In this document: piece by piece, positions 1 through 8,155 of the stretch
How positions within the stretch are numbered: position 1 is the stretch's first letter
Layout: every line of letters begins with the position of its first letter
DNA from: an uncultured Bacteroidota bacterium
GTDB taxonomy: Bacteria > Bacteroidota > Bacteroidia > Flavobacteriales > Flavobacteriaceae
DNA: 52,654 bases
NCBI GenBank assembly: GCA_902515395.1
Contig: CABXUL010000009.1
Span: forward strand, 1 to 52,654
Reading direction: 5' to 3'
The notes under the pieces: generated by a model
The model's database searches: none
What the model was told of the DNA's origin: nothing
What the model saw: only the letters and a program-made list of their open reading frames with translations
Translations under genes and position numbers: made by a program

Positions 1-16
1 TTTAACAAGATAATGT

Positions 17-44
17 TTTGGCAAGAAAAGAAAGTATAAATTTG
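17..44 (+). promoter_or_regulatory. Bacteroidota-type promoter of rnr
   Basis: TTTG at 17-20 and TAAATTTG at 37-44 are separated by 16 bases, close to the Bacteroidota TTTG/TAnnTTTG consensus. The rnr ATG follows 17 bases after the -7 element, so the leader would be about ten bases. This is a motif match only. Confidence 0.45.
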
Positions 45-61
45 CAGTAGATAAATTATTG

Positions 62-2233
62 ATGTCAAAAAATAAAAAGAAAGACAGAAATCTTCAAGGA
101 AAAGTACTATCTATCTTTAAAAACAATCCCAACCAATCATTTAACCATAAACAAATTGCTGCAAGATTAGATGTAAAAGACACTAAAACTAGAAACGCAA
201 TTATAAAATCGTTAGGTAAACTTTGCTCTCAAAAGATTTTAAAGCAAAGTGCGCCTGGAAAATTTAATTTATTAATAGATAAAAAGAATTACAAAAAGGG
301 TATACTAGAAGTTAACTCATCTGGAAATGGATATCTTTTAACGCCAGAAGGAGAAGAAGATATTTTTGTAGCACGTAAAAATCTTGGCCGGGCGTTTGAT
401 GGTGATTTAGTTCTTGTCTATCAATTCAATAGAAAAAAAAGTGGGAGAAATGAAGGGGAAATAATGGAAATTATAGAAAGAAAAAATCAAAATTTCATAG
501 GAATTCTAGATCGTAAAAAAGACTTTGGTTTTGTTAATACCCGAGGAAATAAGATACATACTGACTTCTTTATTGAGCCAGAGGAATTAAAAGACTTTAA
601 AGATGGACATAAAGTAATTGTTGATTTTAAAGAATGGCCAAGAAAAGCATCTTCTCCTTTTGGAAGGATTATAAAATCACTAGGGGAACCAGGAGAACTA
701 AATACAGAAATGCACGCGATAATGCATGATTACAGTTTTCCTGAGGATTTTCCTCATGATGTTATAAATTACACGCGAAGAATTAGTACAAAAATTGAAG
801 AAAATCAGATTTCAGTCAGAAGAGACTTTAGAAAAAAAACAACATTTACAATTGATCCTGTCACTGCCAAAGATTTTGATGATGCAATATCTTATGCTCC
901 TTTAGCAGACAATAAGATAGAAATAGGAATTCATATAGCGGATGTATCTCATTATGTTAAACCAAACTCTATCTTGGATGAAGAAGCTTATGAGAGAGCA
1001 ACCTCAGTCTATCTTGTAGACAGGGTTGTACCGATGTTGCCTGAACTCTTATCAAATGGTGTGTGTTCTCTGAGGCCAAAAGAGGAAAAATTTACATTTT
1101 CAGCGGTATTTGTTTTAAATGAAAAAATGGTGATAGAGGAAGAATGGTTTGGTAAAACACTTATTTATTCAGACCACCGCTTTTCTTATGAAGAGGTTCA
1201 ATCTATTTTAGATTCAGAAGATAAAAGGGTTACTGCTGATGTATCTTTAAGCGGTCAATCTTACAGTGTATCTGAAAAAATATATTCTGCCCTATTAAAA
1301 CTTAATTCCTATGCAAAGTTCCTAAGAGAAAAAAGAATGAAAAAAGGGGCTTTATCATTCGATAGAGTCGAGGTGAAATTTGATTTAGATAAACATGATA
1401 ATCCAAGTAGCATTTATTTCAAGACATCAAAGGATGCTAATAAACTCGTAGAAGAACTTATGTTACTTGCCAACAGAAGGGTAGCGGAGTTTATTGGAAA
1501 ATTAAAACAAAAAAAACCTTTTGTGTATAGAGTACATGATTTGCCGGACGAAGATAAACTAACTAATCTCCAAAACGTTGCTAAAAGTTTAGGATATCAA
1601 CTAGATTTAAATTCCAATAAAATTAATAATTCCCTTAACATACTATTGCAAGAATCTCATGGTAGAAGCGAACAACAATTAATAGACACCCTAACGATTC
1701 GTGCTATGAGTAAAGCTGTTTATACTACAGATAATATTGGACATTATGGGTTAGCCTTTGAGCATTACACACATTTTACTTCACCAATTAGAAGATATCC
1801 AGATATTCTAGTACATCGTTTGTTAGAATCTTACATCAACAACCATAATAACATTAACAAAGAAGCTCTTGAAGAGGCCTGCATACACTCATCTAATAGG
1901 GAACAATTAGCAACTAAAGCAGAAAGGGATTCAATAAAATACATGCAAGTTAAATTCATGGAAGATAAAATTGACCAATGTTTTGAAGGTGTTATATCTG
2001 GAGTAACAGACAGAGGAATCTATGTGGAAATTTTAGAAAACAAGTGTGAGGGGTTTATTAAAATAAGTGAAATAAAAGGAGATTATTTTTTATATAATGA
2101 GCAGTCACACAGCTTAATTGGGGAGAAAACTAAAAAGTGTTATCAATTAGGAAGCCTTGTAAAAATAATTGTAAAAAAGACAGATTTATTAAAAAGACAA
2201 TTAGATTTTATTTTGTCAGAAACATTAGAATAA
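62..2233 (+). CDS. rnr: Ribonuclease R (3'-5' exoribonuclease)
   Basis: RNase R degrades structured RNA from the 3' end and acts in mRNA turnover and rRNA quality control. The 723-residue product has the full family layout: an N-terminal winged-helix region (about 10-75), cold-shock-like OB folds (about 80-225), the RNB catalytic domain (about 245-590) and a C-terminal S1 domain (about 640-720). The catalytic block DPVTAKDFDDA begins at residue 265 and carries the metal-binding aspartates. The ATG at 62 is chosen over an adjoining TTG at 59. A promoter-like element precedes it. Length and domains are normal. The next gene follows after 32 bases and may be co-transcribed. Confidence 0.95.
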   Translation: MSKNKKKDRNLQGKVLSIFKNNPNQSFNHKQIAARLDVKDTKTRNAIIKSLGKLCSQKILKQSAPGKFNLLIDKKNYKKGILEVNSSGNGYLLTPEGEEDIFVARKNLGRAFDGDLVLVYQFNRKKSGRNEGEIMEIIERKNQNFIGILDRKKDFGFVNTRGNKIHTDFFIEPEELKDFKDGHKVIVDFKEWPRKASSPFGRIIKSLGEPGELNTEMHAIMHDYSFPEDFPHDVINYTRRISTKIEENQISVRRDFRKKTTFTIDPVTAKDFDDAISYAPLADNKIEIGIHIADVSHYVKPNSILDEEAYERATSVYLVDRVVPMLPELLSNGVCSLRPKEEKFTFSAVFVLNEKMVIEEEWFGKTLIYSDHRFSYEEVQSILDSEDKRVTADVSLSGQSYSVSEKIYSALLKLNSYAKFLREKRMKKGALSFDRVEVKFDLDKHDNPSSIYFKTSKDANKLVEELMLLANRRVAEFIGKLKQKKPFVYRVHDLPDEDKLTNLQNVAKSLGYQLDLNSNKINNSLNILLQESHGRSEQQLIDTLTIRAMSKAVYTTDNIGHYGLAFEHYTHFTSPIRRYPDILVHRLLESYINNHNNINKEALEEACIHSSNREQLATKAERDSIKYMQVKFMEDKIDQCFEGVISGVTDRGIYVEILENKCEGFIKISEIKGDYFLYNEQSHSLIGEKTKKCYQLGSLVKIIVKKTDLLKRQLDFILSETLE

Positions 2234-2265
2234 TTAATTAATTTAGGATTAAATAAATATAAATT

Positions 2266-2976
2266 ATGATTCGTATTAAGTATATTTTTTGTTTTTTTTT
2301 CGTCTTATCTTTTTTTATTAACGCTCAAGATGAAAGCCAAATAGATGAAACCGCTCAAGTGAGAGAGGTTTTAGTTGATGATTTTATAAATATCAAAGTA
2401 TATTCTGGTATTGAGGTTAAGCTTATACCCTCCGATCAAAATAAACTTGTTATAAGTGGGGAAGATAATATAAGTGTAGTAACAAAAATAAAGAGAAAGA
2501 CACTTAAAATTCGTCATTCATTAGAACATATTCTTAATCCAACTTTTACTTATGTTGAATTATATCATACGGCCATTTTAAACGAAATATCTCTCTATCA
2601 AGGGAGCGATTTAAGTTCCGACAAGACCTATAACCAGACTAGCATTTCGCTTAAAGTACAAGAGGGATCAACTATGAGCCTAGTTTTTCAAGGAGAGAAA
2701 ATTTCTTCATTAGTGAGTACCGGGGGTCAACTCTTTTTATCAGGCGAAGTTACCAATCACCAAACCGTTGTAAATAGCGGAGGGGCTTGTGAGGCAGAAA
2801 CACTTATATCCGAACAAACAAAAGCCAGTGTTACAGCCGGAGGGTTATCATATGTAAACGCATCTAAACTTATAGAGGCTAAAGTTACTGCAGGAGGAAT
2901 TATACGAATCTACGGCAACCCAAATAAAATAATAACTAAAAAAACAATTGGGGGACAAATTTTTGAAATGAAATGA
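2266..2976 (+). CDS. DUF2807 (GIN-domain) secreted protein
   Basis: A 236-residue protein with a hydrophobic signal peptide (residues 1-20, likely cleaved after INA) and a repetitive beta-rich body typical of DUF2807, the putative adhesin-head-like GIN domain frequent in Bacteroidota. The body shows regular short repeats rich in G, S, T and V (for example STGGQLFLSG, NSGGACEA, TAGGLSYVN, TAGGIIRIYG), as expected of a beta-helix-like fold. It probably sits in the periplasm or on the outer membrane; the molecular function is not known. It is 32 bases downstream of rnr on the same strand and convergent with tRNA-Cys. Confidence 0.8.
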   Translation: MIRIKYIFCFFFVLSFFINAQDESQIDETAQVREVLVDDFINIKVYSGIEVKLIPSDQNKLVISGEDNISVVTKIKRKTLKIRHSLEHILNPTFTYVELYHTAILNEISLYQGSDLSSDKTYNQTSISLKVQEGSTMSLVFQGEKISSLVSTGGQLFLSGEVTNHQTVVNSGGACEAETLISEQTKASVTAGGLSYVNASKLIEAKVTAGGIIRIYGNPNKIITKKTIGGQIFEMK

Positions 2977-3000
2977 TTTACTAAACCAGGAAATATCAAG

Positions 3001-3071
3001 AGGCATCGAGCGGATTCGAACCGCTGTACAAGCTTTTGCAGAGCTCTGCCTAGCCACTCGGCCACGATGCC
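3001..3071 (-). tRNA. tRNA-Cys (anticodon GCA)
   Basis: Read on the minus strand, a complete cloverleaf is visible: acceptor stem GGCATCG/CGATGCC, D arm GCC/GGC with GTGGCTA in the loop, anticodon stem GAGCT/AGCTT (one G-T pair) around loop CTGCAAA, and T arm AGCGG-TTCGAAT-CCGCT. The anticodon GCA is the complement of 3037-3039. The unpaired discriminator is T at 3001, the usual U73 of bacterial tRNA-Cys. CCA is not encoded. The gene sits between the convergent DUF2807 gene and folB. Confidence 0.97.
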
Positions 3072-3112
3072 ATGCCTCAAAAGTAATAAAATTTTAATCC
3101 ATATTTTTTAAA

Positions 3113-3469
3113 CTATCGACTTCCTTTTCTTATAATAGTTACTGCTGATATATTTCCATTAATTGGAGGGTTTTGCTTTGCAACCTTTACCTGAACATTG
3201 TTTACCATTTTTATTGTACGAAGGATCCTAGATACTATTCGTTCTGCTACATGCTCAAGAAGCTCCGAGTTGATTGCCATTTCTTCATTAACGATCTTGA
3301 GCAAATCAACATAATCTACTGTATCCTCGAGTCGGTCAGAAATAGCAGCATCTTGTAGATCTGCTTTTACATTTAGATTTACAATGTAATCGCTTCCAAT
3401 TCTAGTCTCCTCTTTCATGCACCCATGAAAGGCATAAATATTTATATTCTCTAAAACAATTTCATCCAT
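3113..3469 (-). CDS. folB: Dihydroneopterin aldolase
   Basis: FolB converts dihydroneopterin to 6-hydroxymethyl-dihydropterin and glycolaldehyde in folate synthesis. The 118-residue product has the usual length and family blocks: an N-terminal AFHGC segment, TVDYVDL in the middle, LLEHVAERI with the conserved glutamate region, and VKVAKQNPPI near the C-terminus that carries the active-site lysine. It stands alone, upstream of tRNA-Cys on the minus strand and divergent from glnS. Other folate genes (pabB, pabC) lie about 36 kb away in this window. A TATATTTG element precedes the start. Confidence 0.92.
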   Translation of the reverse strand: MDEIVLENINIYAFHGCMKEETRIGSDYIVNLNVKADLQDAAISDRLEDTVDYVDLLKIVNEEMAINSELLEHVAERIVSRILRTIKMVNNVQVKVAKQNPPINGNISAVTIIRKGSR

Positions 3470-3482
3470 TTAATGTTTTTGG

Positions 3483-3490
3483 CAAATATA
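3483..3490 (-). promoter_or_regulatory. -7 element upstream of folB
   Basis: TATATTTG on the minus strand matches TAnnTTTG, 13 bases before the folB ATG at 3469. A TTG at 3514-3516 is 23 bases further upstream, a rather long spacer, so the -33 half is weak. Confidence 0.35.
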
Positions 3491-3529
3491 TAATACCCGA
3501 TAATTATATTCTTACAATTCTGCTTTTAA

Positions 3530-3537
3530 TATATTTG
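3530..3537 (+). promoter_or_regulatory. -7 element upstream of glnS
   Basis: TATATTTG matches TAnnTTTG, 12 bases before the glnS ATG at 3550. It overlaps the TTG codon at 3535, which argues against that TTG as a start. No clear -33 element is visible. Confidence 0.35.
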
Positions 3538-3549
3538 ATAAAATTTTTT

Positions 3550-5217
3550 ATGGCCGAGCGACCACTAAACTTTATTGAGCATATTATAGAAGAAGACTTA
3601 AAGTCTGGTTTATCTCCAAAACACTTGCGTTTTCGTTTTCCACCGGAGCCTAACGGATATTTACATATTGGCCATATAAAGGCCATTTGCTTAAACTTTA
3701 ATATGGGATATCGTTACAAAGCTCCAGTTAATCTAAGATTTGATGACACTAACCCCATAAAAGAAGAATCTCAATTTGTTGAGGCAATCAAAAATGACAT
3801 TAGCTGGTTGGGGTTTAGTTGGGATAAAGAATGTTACGCATCCGACTATTTTCAACAACTATATGACTGGGCCATATTGTTGATAGAAAGGGGCTTAGCT
3901 TATGTTGATTCCCAAAATTCCGAGCAAATAGCGTCACAAAAAGGAACCCCTACCCAAGCAGGAAAAAATAGTCCTTACCGAGATAGAACAATTGAGGAAA
4001 ACAAACTGCTTTTTCAACAAATGAAGGGAGGAATTTTCGACGAGGGATGTCATGTGCTTAGAGCAAAAATTGATATGGCTTCTGCCAATATGTTATTGAG
4101 GGATCCAGTAATTTATAGGATTCTTAATAAGCCTCATCACAGAACTGGTGACGAGTGGTGTATTTACCCAATGTATGATTGGACACACGGCGAATCAGAC
4201 TACATAGAAAGCATATCTCATTCTCTTTGTTCATTAGAATTTAAACCTCACCGCGACCTTTATGACTGGTTTCTTGATGCATTGTCACCGCTTAAAAATA
4301 TTCGTCCCAAACAGCGTGAGTTTGCAAGATTAAACCTTTCTTATACTGTAACTAGCAAAAGAAAACTTAAAAAACTTGTAGACCAAGGACATGTTGATGG
4401 CTGGGACGATCCAAGATTACCAACTATTAGCGGACTAAGAAAAAGAGGCTATACTCCTGAATCTCTTAAAAACTTTGTTAAAGCTGCCGGTATAGCCAAA
4501 AGAGACAATATAATTGACGCATCCTTGTTAGAGTTCTCCGTTAGAGACCACCTTAATAAAATTGCCCCGCGTGTTATGGCGGTCACCAAGCCGGTTAAGC
4601 TGACTATTAAAAACTACCCGGCTGGACAAACCGAAATGGTAACAGCTATTAATAACCCTGAGGACGAACAGGCTGGGCAGCGAGAAATTCCCTTTTCAGG
4701 AGATCTCTACATTGAACAAGATGACTTTCGTGAAGAAGCCAACCGTAAGTTTTTTAGATTATCCATAGGAAAAGAAGTTCGCTTAAAAAATGCTTACATA
4801 ATAAAAGGCGAAGAGGTTATAAGAAATTCTGATGGAGACATAGAGGAAATCATATGCACTTATGACCCTTTGAGCAAAAGTGGATCAGGGTCTGCAGAGA
4901 GTCAAAGAAAAGTCAAGGGGACCTTACACTGGGTTACCCGTTTAGATTCGCTGCCGATTCAAATTAACTTATATGACCGTTTATTTTCAGTTCCTGAGCC
5001 CGACAAAAACAAAGATGAAGACCTTGGCGAGCATGTTAATAAACAATCTTTGGAGATCACTAATGGATATATTGAACCTTATGTACTCAACTCTCCTTTA
5101 GGATCAAAGTTTCAATTTCAGCGCATAGGATATTTTATCCTAGATAGTAAAAACGACGAAGGCCAACTCGTCTTTAACAAAACAGTTGGCCTTCGTGATA
5201 CTTGGCAGAAGACTTAA
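3550..5217 (+). CDS. glnS: Glutaminyl-tRNA synthetase
   Basis: Class I aminoacyl-tRNA synthetase that charges tRNA-Gln with glutamine. The 555-residue product from the ATG at 3550 matches the E. coli length. The HIGH signature is at residues 39-42 (after PPEPNGYL) and the KMSKS-equivalent VTSKRKL starts at residue 267; the C-terminal part is the two-barrel anticodon-binding region. An in-frame TTG at 3535 lies inside a promoter -7 match, so the ATG is preferred. The stop codon (5215-5217) directly abuts the stop of the convergent SPFH gene with no base between them, and a 13-bp perfect inverted repeat lies in the last codons. Confidence 0.95.
   Translation: MAERPLNFIEHIIEEDLKSGLSPKHLRFRFPPEPNGYLHIGHIKAICLNFNMGYRYKAPVNLRFDDTNPIKEESQFVEAIKNDISWLGFSWDKECYASDYFQQLYDWAILLIERGLAYVDSQNSEQIASQKGTPTQAGKNSPYRDRTIEENKLLFQQMKGGIFDEGCHVLRAKIDMASANMLLRDPVIYRILNKPHHRTGDEWCIYPMYDWTHGESDYIESISHSLCSLEFKPHRDLYDWFLDALSPLKNIRPKQREFARLNLSYTVTSKRKLKKLVDQGHVDGWDDPRLPTISGLRKRGYTPESLKNFVKAAGIAKRDNIIDASLLEFSVRDHLNKIAPRVMAVTKPVKLTIKNYPAGQTEMVTAINNPEDEQAGQREIPFSGDLYIEQDDFREEANRKFFRLSIGKEVRLKNAYIIKGEEVIRNSDGDIEEIICTYDPLSKSGSGSAESQRKVKGTLHWVTRLDSLPIQINLYDRLFSVPEPDKNKDEDLGEHVNKQSLEITNGYIEPYVLNSPLGSKFQFQRIGYFILDSKNDEGQLVFNKTVGLRDTWQKT
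5156..5196. repeat. 13-bp perfect inverted repeat inside the 3' end of glnS
   Basis: The arms ACGAAGGCCAACT (5156-5168) and AGTTGGCCTTCGT (5184-5196) are exact reverse complements separated by 15 bases. The stem would be stable relative to the AT-rich surroundings. There is no T-run directly after it. Because glnS and the SPFH gene share no intergenic space, this hairpin could serve as an embedded terminator or 3'-end stabiliser, which is inference. Confidence 0.6.
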
Positions 5218-6162
5218 TTAGGGTTTATCAACCTTTTTATTGTCAATTCTTTTTTTATTTTCTTTCTTCATGGCCTCACCAATTTGGTTACTGGCGGAAA
5301 AAGAAGCCACCATGTTGTTAAGCATATCACTTCCAGCTTGGGGTGAATTAGGTAGCAAAATGAGATTACTGTTAGTTTCTTCTCCTATTGACTGGAGTGT
5401 ATCGTAATGCTGGGTCACAACTATTAGCGCCGACGCCTCTTGTGAATTAATACCAACATTATTAAGTACATCTACAGATTCCTCTAATCCTCTAGCAATT
5501 TCTCTTCTCTGATCCGCGATTCCCTGACCTTGAAGACGTTTACTTTCAGCCTCCGCTTTGGCTTTTTCAACGATTAAAATTCTGGCAGCGTCACCGTCAT
5601 ATTGGGCTGCAATCTTCTCTCTCTCCGCAGCGTTAATTCGATTCATAGCTGTTTTTACTTCCGCATCGGGGTCAATGTCTGTTACTAGAGCTTTAATAAT
5701 ATCATATCCATAATTTACCATAGCGTCATTTAACTCTCCTTTTACAGCATTAGCGATTTCGTCCTTTTTTTCAAACACGTCATCTAATCTCATTTTTGGG
5801 ACGACTGCCCTTACTACATCGAACACATAAGACGTTATTTGGTCTTGGGGAAAGTCAAGTTTGTAAAATGCATCATAAACTTTTTCAGGAAGAATTTTGT
5901 ATTGGACTGAAACTTTAAGTTTGACAAAAACATCATCTTTAGTTTTTGTTTCCACGATCACGTCTAGTTGTAAAATTCTCATGCTTACTCTTCCTGCTAT
6001 TTTATCAATAAGAGGAATTTTAATATGAAGACCAGGCTTTCGTATGGCAAGAAATTTACCAAAGCGTTCAATTACAGCAGCTGTTTGTTGTTTGACCACA
6101 AAGACTCCTGAGAGAATTAAAAGGATAATTGAAAAAATAATAATGTAAGTAGAAAGGTCCAT
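5218..6162 (-). CDS. SPFH/band 7 (stomatin-like) membrane protein
   Basis: A 314-residue member of the SPFH superfamily. An N-terminal membrane segment (about residues 5-23) is followed by the band 7 domain (KQQTAAVIERFGKF, then VETKTKDDVFVKLKVSVQY) and a long charged coiled-coil region with AAEREKIAA and VEKAKAEAES that drives oligomerisation. Such proteins form membrane scaffolds, often near FtsH-type proteases; the exact role here is unknown. The C-terminus is low-complexity and rich in Lys. It follows gltX by 3 bases on the same strand, so the two are likely co-transcribed. QmcA-like is the closest named group I recognise. Confidence 0.85.
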   Translation of the reverse strand: MDLSTYIIIFSIILLILSGVFVVKQQTAAVIERFGKFLAIRKPGLHIKIPLIDKIAGRVSMRILQLDVIVETKTKDDVFVKLKVSVQYKILPEKVYDAFYKLDFPQDQITSYVFDVVRAVVPKMRLDDVFEKKDEIANAVKGELNDAMVNYGYDIIKALVTDIDPDAEVKTAMNRINAAEREKIAAQYDGDAARILIVEKAKAEAESKRLQGQGIADQRREIARGLEESVDVLNNVGINSQEASALIVVTQHYDTLQSIGEETNSNLILLPNSPQAGSDMLNNMVASFSASNQIGEAMKKENKKRIDNKKVDKP

Positions 6163-6165
6163 AGG

Positions 6166-7653
6166 CTAATTATTTAAATAGATTATTAATTTTTTGAGTC
6201 TTCTTAAAGTTACTTCTTTTTCGAGCAAGCCACAAACACTAAAAATGTCAGGGCCACTTAAACTCCCAATAATTGCAAGTCTTAAGCTTTGCATAATTAT
6301 CCCAAAAGGAATATCGGCTTTTTCGTTCCAAGTTTGTAATTTTTGTTTCCAATTTGAAGCGGGGATATTTTTTTCGATTAACTCAATAATAAAATTGAGT
6401 GCTTTTTCAGGTCTGCCATTTTCAATTTTTTTAATTACTTTTTCATCGTATGTTGTTGGATCATTAAATAAAAGGTTAGCCTCAGACTTGAAGTCTTCTA
6501 ATAAAAATAACCGCTCTTTTAGAAGCTCATAGACAGCAAGTTTACTTTTTTCTAACTTGATCATAGACATGGTGCTAAAAAACGCAGGAAAACGCTCTAA
6601 AACTGATTTTGATTCTGAGCGCTCTATAAATTTGTGATTAATCCACCGTGCTTTATTAAAATCGAATCGGGCTCCTCCTTTTTGTATTTTTCCTACGTCA
6701 AACAAGCGGATCAATTCTTCTAATTCAAAAATTTCTTTTTCTATTCCAGGGTTCCACCCCAATAGTGAAATATAATTTAAAAGTGCTTCTGGTAAAAAGC
6801 CCCTTTCCTTAAATCCAATATTGCTATTCCACTTCAAGGGATATATGGGAAAACCCCGTTGATCCCCATCTCTTTTTGAAAGCTTTCCCTTACCCTCTGG
6901 TTTTAAGATTAACGGCAAGTGCATGAACTGGGGCATGGCCCAATCAAAAGCATAATATATAAGCTGGTGAAAGGGCAAGGATGGCAACCATTCCTCTCCG
7001 CGAATCACGTGAGAAATTTTCATGTGGTGATCATCGACAACATTGGCAAAATGATATGTTGGCATTCCGTCTGCTTTAATTAAAATCTTATCATCAATTT
7101 CGTCACTATTAACTTTGATCTCACCCCTTATTTTATCCTCTACAGTTATGGTAATCCCAGACTCAACCCTAAGACGAACAACATAGCTTTCCTCTTTTAT
7201 TCTTTTTTTCGTTTCCTTTTCACTCAGGCTTAGAGAGTTTAATAAATCATTTCTGTTTAATGAGCAATACTTAAATGATTGCCCCTTTTTTTCGTATTCT
7301 CTTCTCAGTTCAGCTAATTTCTCATCTGAGTCAAAAGCGTAATAAGCCCTTCCTGCTTTAAGAAGTTTTATAATTTCCCGAGCATAAATTTCTTTTCTTT
7401 CGCTTTGTCTGTATGGGCCAAAACGTCCCTTCTTTTTAGGCCCCTCATCTTGTTCAATACCAAGCCAACTAAGCGATGTTGTGATATAATCCTCTGCGCC
7501 ATCAACCCTTCGGCTCTGATCTGTATCCTCAATTCTTAAAATAAATTCACCATTGTGTTTTTTGGCATAGAGATAGTTAAATAGTGCCGTCCTTAATCCT
7601 CCAATGTGAAGCGCCCCTGTTGGGCTCGGTGCAAATCTAACGCGTATGCTCAT
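6166..7653 (-). CDS. gltX: Glutamyl-tRNA synthetase
   Basis: Class I synthetase that charges tRNA-Glu. The 495-residue protein begins with the canonical FAPSPTG segment, has HIGG at residues 16-19 and KLSKR at 257-261, and ends with the helical anticodon-binding domain. A separate GlnRS is encoded nearby, so this enzyme is probably the discriminating form, although that cannot be read from the sequence with certainty. It is the first gene of a likely two-gene unit with the SPFH protein (3-base gap) and is divergent from ybeY. A TATCTTTG element lies 14 bases before the ATG. Confidence 0.96.
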   Translation of the reverse strand: MSIRVRFAPSPTGALHIGGLRTALFNYLYAKKHNGEFILRIEDTDQSRRVDGAEDYITTSLSWLGIEQDEGPKKKGRFGPYRQSERKEIYAREIIKLLKAGRAYYAFDSDEKLAELRREYEKKGQSFKYCSLNRNDLLNSLSLSEKETKKRIKEESYVVRLRVESGITITVEDKIRGEIKVNSDEIDDKILIKADGMPTYHFANVVDDHHMKISHVIRGEEWLPSLPFHQLIYYAFDWAMPQFMHLPLILKPEGKGKLSKRDGDQRGFPIYPLKWNSNIGFKERGFLPEALLNYISLLGWNPGIEKEIFELEELIRLFDVGKIQKGGARFDFNKARWINHKFIERSESKSVLERFPAFFSTMSMIKLEKSKLAVYELLKERLFLLEDFKSEANLLFNDPTTYDEKVIKKIENGRPEKALNFIIELIEKNIPASNWKQKLQTWNEKADIPFGIIMQSLRLAIIGSLSGPDIFSVCGLLEKEVTLRRLKKLIIYLNN

Positions 7654-7667
7654 AAATAAATTTTTAC

Positions 7668-7675
7668 CAAAGATA
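7668..7675 (-). promoter_or_regulatory. -7 element upstream of gltX
   Basis: TATCTTTG on the minus strand matches TAnnTTTG, 14 bases before the gltX start. I see no convincing -33 element at the expected distance. Confidence 0.35.
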
Positions 7676-7720
7676 ACATCATGAGTATCTCTAATGAAAT
7701 TATTTGTTTTTTCTTTGTTC

Positions 7721-7728
7721 TATATTTG
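7721..7728 (+). promoter_or_regulatory. -7 element upstream of ybeY
   Basis: TATATTTG ends 7 bases before the ATG at 7736, which would give an almost leaderless transcript. A TTTG at 7703-7706 is 14 bases further upstream, shorter than usual. Confidence 0.4.
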
Positions 7729-7735
7729 CAAAAAA

Positions 7736-8152
7736 ATGATACAATTCTTTCATAATGATTTTCTGACCCTAGATAATAAACAATTATCTGAATGGCTTGT
7801 TAAGGTTGCTAATAAGGAAGGATTCGTCATTCAAAAGCTTCATTATAACTTTGTTGACGCCTTTAAGCTCTATGAATTGAACCAAAAATACTTGAATCAC
7901 GATAACGATACTGATATTTTAACCTTCGATTATTCTGTAGATAATGAAATTTCTGCGGAAGCCTTTATTTCACATGATGCACTTGAGCAAAATGCAAAAA
8001 TAAACAAGCAAAGTGTTGAAAAAGAGACACTTAGGCTTCTTTCACACGCGCTTTTACATTGTTTTGGCCATCCTGATAAAAGTCCTGACGAAAAATTATT
8101 TATGCGACTTAAAGAAGAAGAGTGTATTGCAATGTTCCACGTGAAACAATAA
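7736..8152 (+). CDS. ybeY: rRNA maturation endonuclease YbeY
   Basis: YbeY is a zinc-dependent RNase that matures the 16S rRNA 3' end and takes part in ribosome quality control. The ATG at 7736 gives 138 residues, the usual size; an upstream ATG at 7694 would add a non-conserved extension that contains the -7 promoter match. The metal site is visible as SHALLHCFGHPDK, with H104, H108 and H112 or D114; Bacteroidota members commonly read GYKDK here rather than GYDH, so the third ligand differs from E. coli. Upstream, TDILTFDY is the conserved substrate-side motif. The last codons (MFHVKQ) coincide with a parS-like palindrome. mnmG starts 3 bases after the stop. Confidence 0.93.
   Translation: MIQFFHNDFLTLDNKQLSEWLVKVANKEGFVIQKLHYNFVDAFKLYELNQKYLNHDNDTDILTFDYSVDNEISAEAFISHDALEQNAKINKQSVEKETLRLLSHALLHCFGHPDKSPDEKLFMRLKEEECIAMFHVKQ
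8133..8148. promoter_or_regulatory. parS-like centromere site 1
   Basis: TGTTCCACGTGAAACA is identical, as I recall it, to the 16-bp Spo0J/ParB binding site of Bacillus subtilis and fits the consensus TGTTNCACGTGAAACA found across bacteria. It lies inside the last codons of ybeY, where it encodes part of MFHVK. A second site lies at 10025-10040 beyond mnmG. parS sites normally cluster near the replication origin. Confidence 0.85.
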
Positions 8153-8155
8153 TAT

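Noticed and set aside
2848-3057. Minus-strand open frame of 69 codons across the tRNA-Cys
   Set aside because: It overlaps the tRNA gene and the end of the DUF2807 gene and shows no protein-family features, so it is a shadow frame.
7006-7011. CACGTG inside gltX as a third parS site
   Set aside because: The flanks (GAAT before, AGAA after) do not match the 16-base consensus. CACGTG at 8760-8765 in mnmG fails for the same reason.
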